Shown in pieces: positions 63,319-64,000 of a DNA stretch of 64,000 nt (its first letter is position 1; each line of letters starts with the position of its first letter). The notes below the pieces were generated by a model. The model was not told the origin of the DNA. It made no database searches and worked only from the letters and a program-made list of their open reading frames with translations. The DNA lies in IMG/VR virus record IMGVR_UViG_3300047457_000500, positions 59,488 through 123,487 of that record; one strand, 5' to 3'. The DNA comes from a virus. Both the position numbers and the translations under genes were made by a program.

Positions 63319-63528
63319 CTATTCTTTTTCTTCACGAAGCGGAATGGTAATAAGCCATAGGGCTATTGATATTAATGTGGCTACCCCAACTACCTGCTGT
63401 GCGGTACCTGTAAGGGTAAGCCAAGCAATAAAGAAACCAAGGATAGTAAATACCTGGGCTATGCTTTCAATAATAGCAGCCTTAAACCACTTAAATAGTC
63501 CTTTAACTACCTTATTAATCATGTTCAT
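63319..63528 (-). CDS. Small membrane protein
   Basis: 69 residues: amphipathic start (NKVVKGLFKWFKAAIIESIA), then two hydrophobic helices (VFTILGFFIAWLTLTG; VGVATLISIALWLITIPL). GGAGGTTATAAT precedes the ATG. Possible holin or accessory. Confidence 0.5.
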   Translation of the reverse strand: MNMINKVVKGLFKWFKAAIIESIAQVFTILGFFIAWLTLTGTAQQVVGVATLISIALWLITIPLREEKE

Positions 63529-63529
63529 A

Positions 63530-64000
63530 TTATAACCTCCTTAGTGACATAACTGAACTAACAATATTTCCTACCAAAATAACAGGAATGACTACCTCTT
63601 GAACCTTTTCTCTCTGATCATCTGTCATATCTTTACCCCATTCTGTTGGGCTTAATAATTTTTCAAAGTCTATATTTGTCAATACCCCAAGTGGGTCTGC
63701 TAAAAATGCTTCTGTTTGTACTTCAGTAATAGCATCCGCTAATGTATATGGCATTGGGGCATCTGCGTTTTCTTCTGCTCTACCCGCAAACTCTACAAAT
63801 GCCACTGCTATTGCTGGATTGTCTTTAATTGCTTCTGCAATTATTGCTATTTCTTCTGCCTTAATTCCAAGACTTTCTGCTACTGCTTCTTCCTCTGTTG
63901 TGGATAATTCAGTTAGCATGTTTGATAATTCGGCAGCCAACTTAGCATCGTTTTGTCCAATTAGTTTATTTAACTTATTAAGTTCATCTGCTGAAATTGG
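63530..64000 (-). CDS. Hypothetical protein (5' end outside window)
   Basis: The frame stays open to the window edge, adding at least 20 codons (ISADELNKLNKLIGQ...) before the first internal start candidate. Acidic helical start (LTELSTTEEEAVAESLGI), and a C-terminal hydrophobic helix (VIPVILVGNIVSSVMSL), so probably membrane-attached. Located in the lysis region; no family recognised. Confidence 0.5.
   Translation of the reverse strand, partial: PISADELNKLNKLIGQNDAKLAAELSNMLTELSTTEEEAVAESLGIKAEEIAIIAEAIKDNPAIAVAFVEFAGRAEENADAPMPYTLADAITEVQTEAFLADPLGVLTNIDFEKLLSPTEWGKDMTDDQREKVQEVVIPVILVGNIVSSVMSLRRL

Noticed and set aside
1-64000. Insertion sequences, integrase or attachment sites
   Set aside because: No transposase, integrase or flanking terminal repeats were recognised; the phage lifestyle cannot be decided from this window.

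Overview
This looks like an internal stretch of an AT-rich, gene-dense, tailed-phage genome (or prophage or metagenomic phage contig) infecting an actinobacterium, most likely a low-GC freshwater type. Evidence for phage: a long minus-strand block of tail-fibre and collagen-like genes at the left, a lysis block (CHAP endolysin, small membrane proteins, lipoprotein) at the right edge, a tRNA cluster, and about 140 tightly packed, mostly short genes with ATGA/TAATG overlaps. Evidence for the host group: a WhiB-type Fe-S regulator, a small zinc protein of the DUF7455 type, a Gp88-type protein, and a secreted protease whose N-terminus has the Cys-rich layout seen in planktonic actinobacterial exported proteins. 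Many accessory genes are of kinds I associate with cyanophages (2OG-Fe(II) oxygenases, Hsp20, halogenase). All family names are from memory and inspection; nothing was searched.

Layout. 1-8983 (minus): adsorption/tail module, with one plus-strand lysozyme-like gene. 9274-14042: first accessory block (2OG oxygenases, SGNH-like protein, DHH-like protein, Cys-rich microproteins). 14.2-24.9 kb: divergent early-type region of about 40 small genes, driven by many sigma70-like promoters with exact 17-bp spacers and TGC-extended -10 boxes; it has DnaA boxes, repeated intergenic motifs and hairpins. 24.6-25.3 kb: repeat-rich intergenic region. 25.3-29.5 kb: small genes plus two SGNH-like genes. 29.5-30.4 kb: eight tRNAs, a probable structured RNA and a tRNA remnant. 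30.4-43 kb: second accessory block (CDGSH protein, two RsmI-like methylases, Hsp20, 2OG oxygenases, sulfotransferases, SAM methyltransferase, tryptophan-halogenase-like enzyme). 43-49 kb (minus): glycan-type cluster (APS kinase/nucleotidyltransferase fusion, GDPD-like protein, a RuBisCO-like protein, cupin, sugar nucleotidyltransferase, two GT61-like glycosyltransferases) followed by WhiB. 49-59.9 kb: nuclease, zinc proteins, third RsmI-like methylase, carbamoyltransferase, SGNH-like protein, oxygenases, glycosyltransferase. 59.8-64 kb: secreted metalloprotease, proteasome-like Ntn hydrolase, endolysin and membrane lysis proteins; the last gene runs off the edge.

How it may fit together (inference): the accessory genes are strikingly rich in small-molecule and glycan tailoring enzymes: oxygenation (10 genes), sulfation (PAPS synthesis plus two sulfotransferases), halogenation, carbamoylation, methylation, esterase-like SGNH proteins (5 genes), nucleotide-sugar activation and glycosyl transfer, with a RuBisCO-fold enzyme inside the sugar-activation operon. 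I read this as a candidate phage-encoded decoration system acting on virion or host surface glycans, or on host metabolites. Many genes carry their own TATAAT-like box exactly 6 nt before the start codon, which suggests widespread leaderless, singly transcribed accessory genes.
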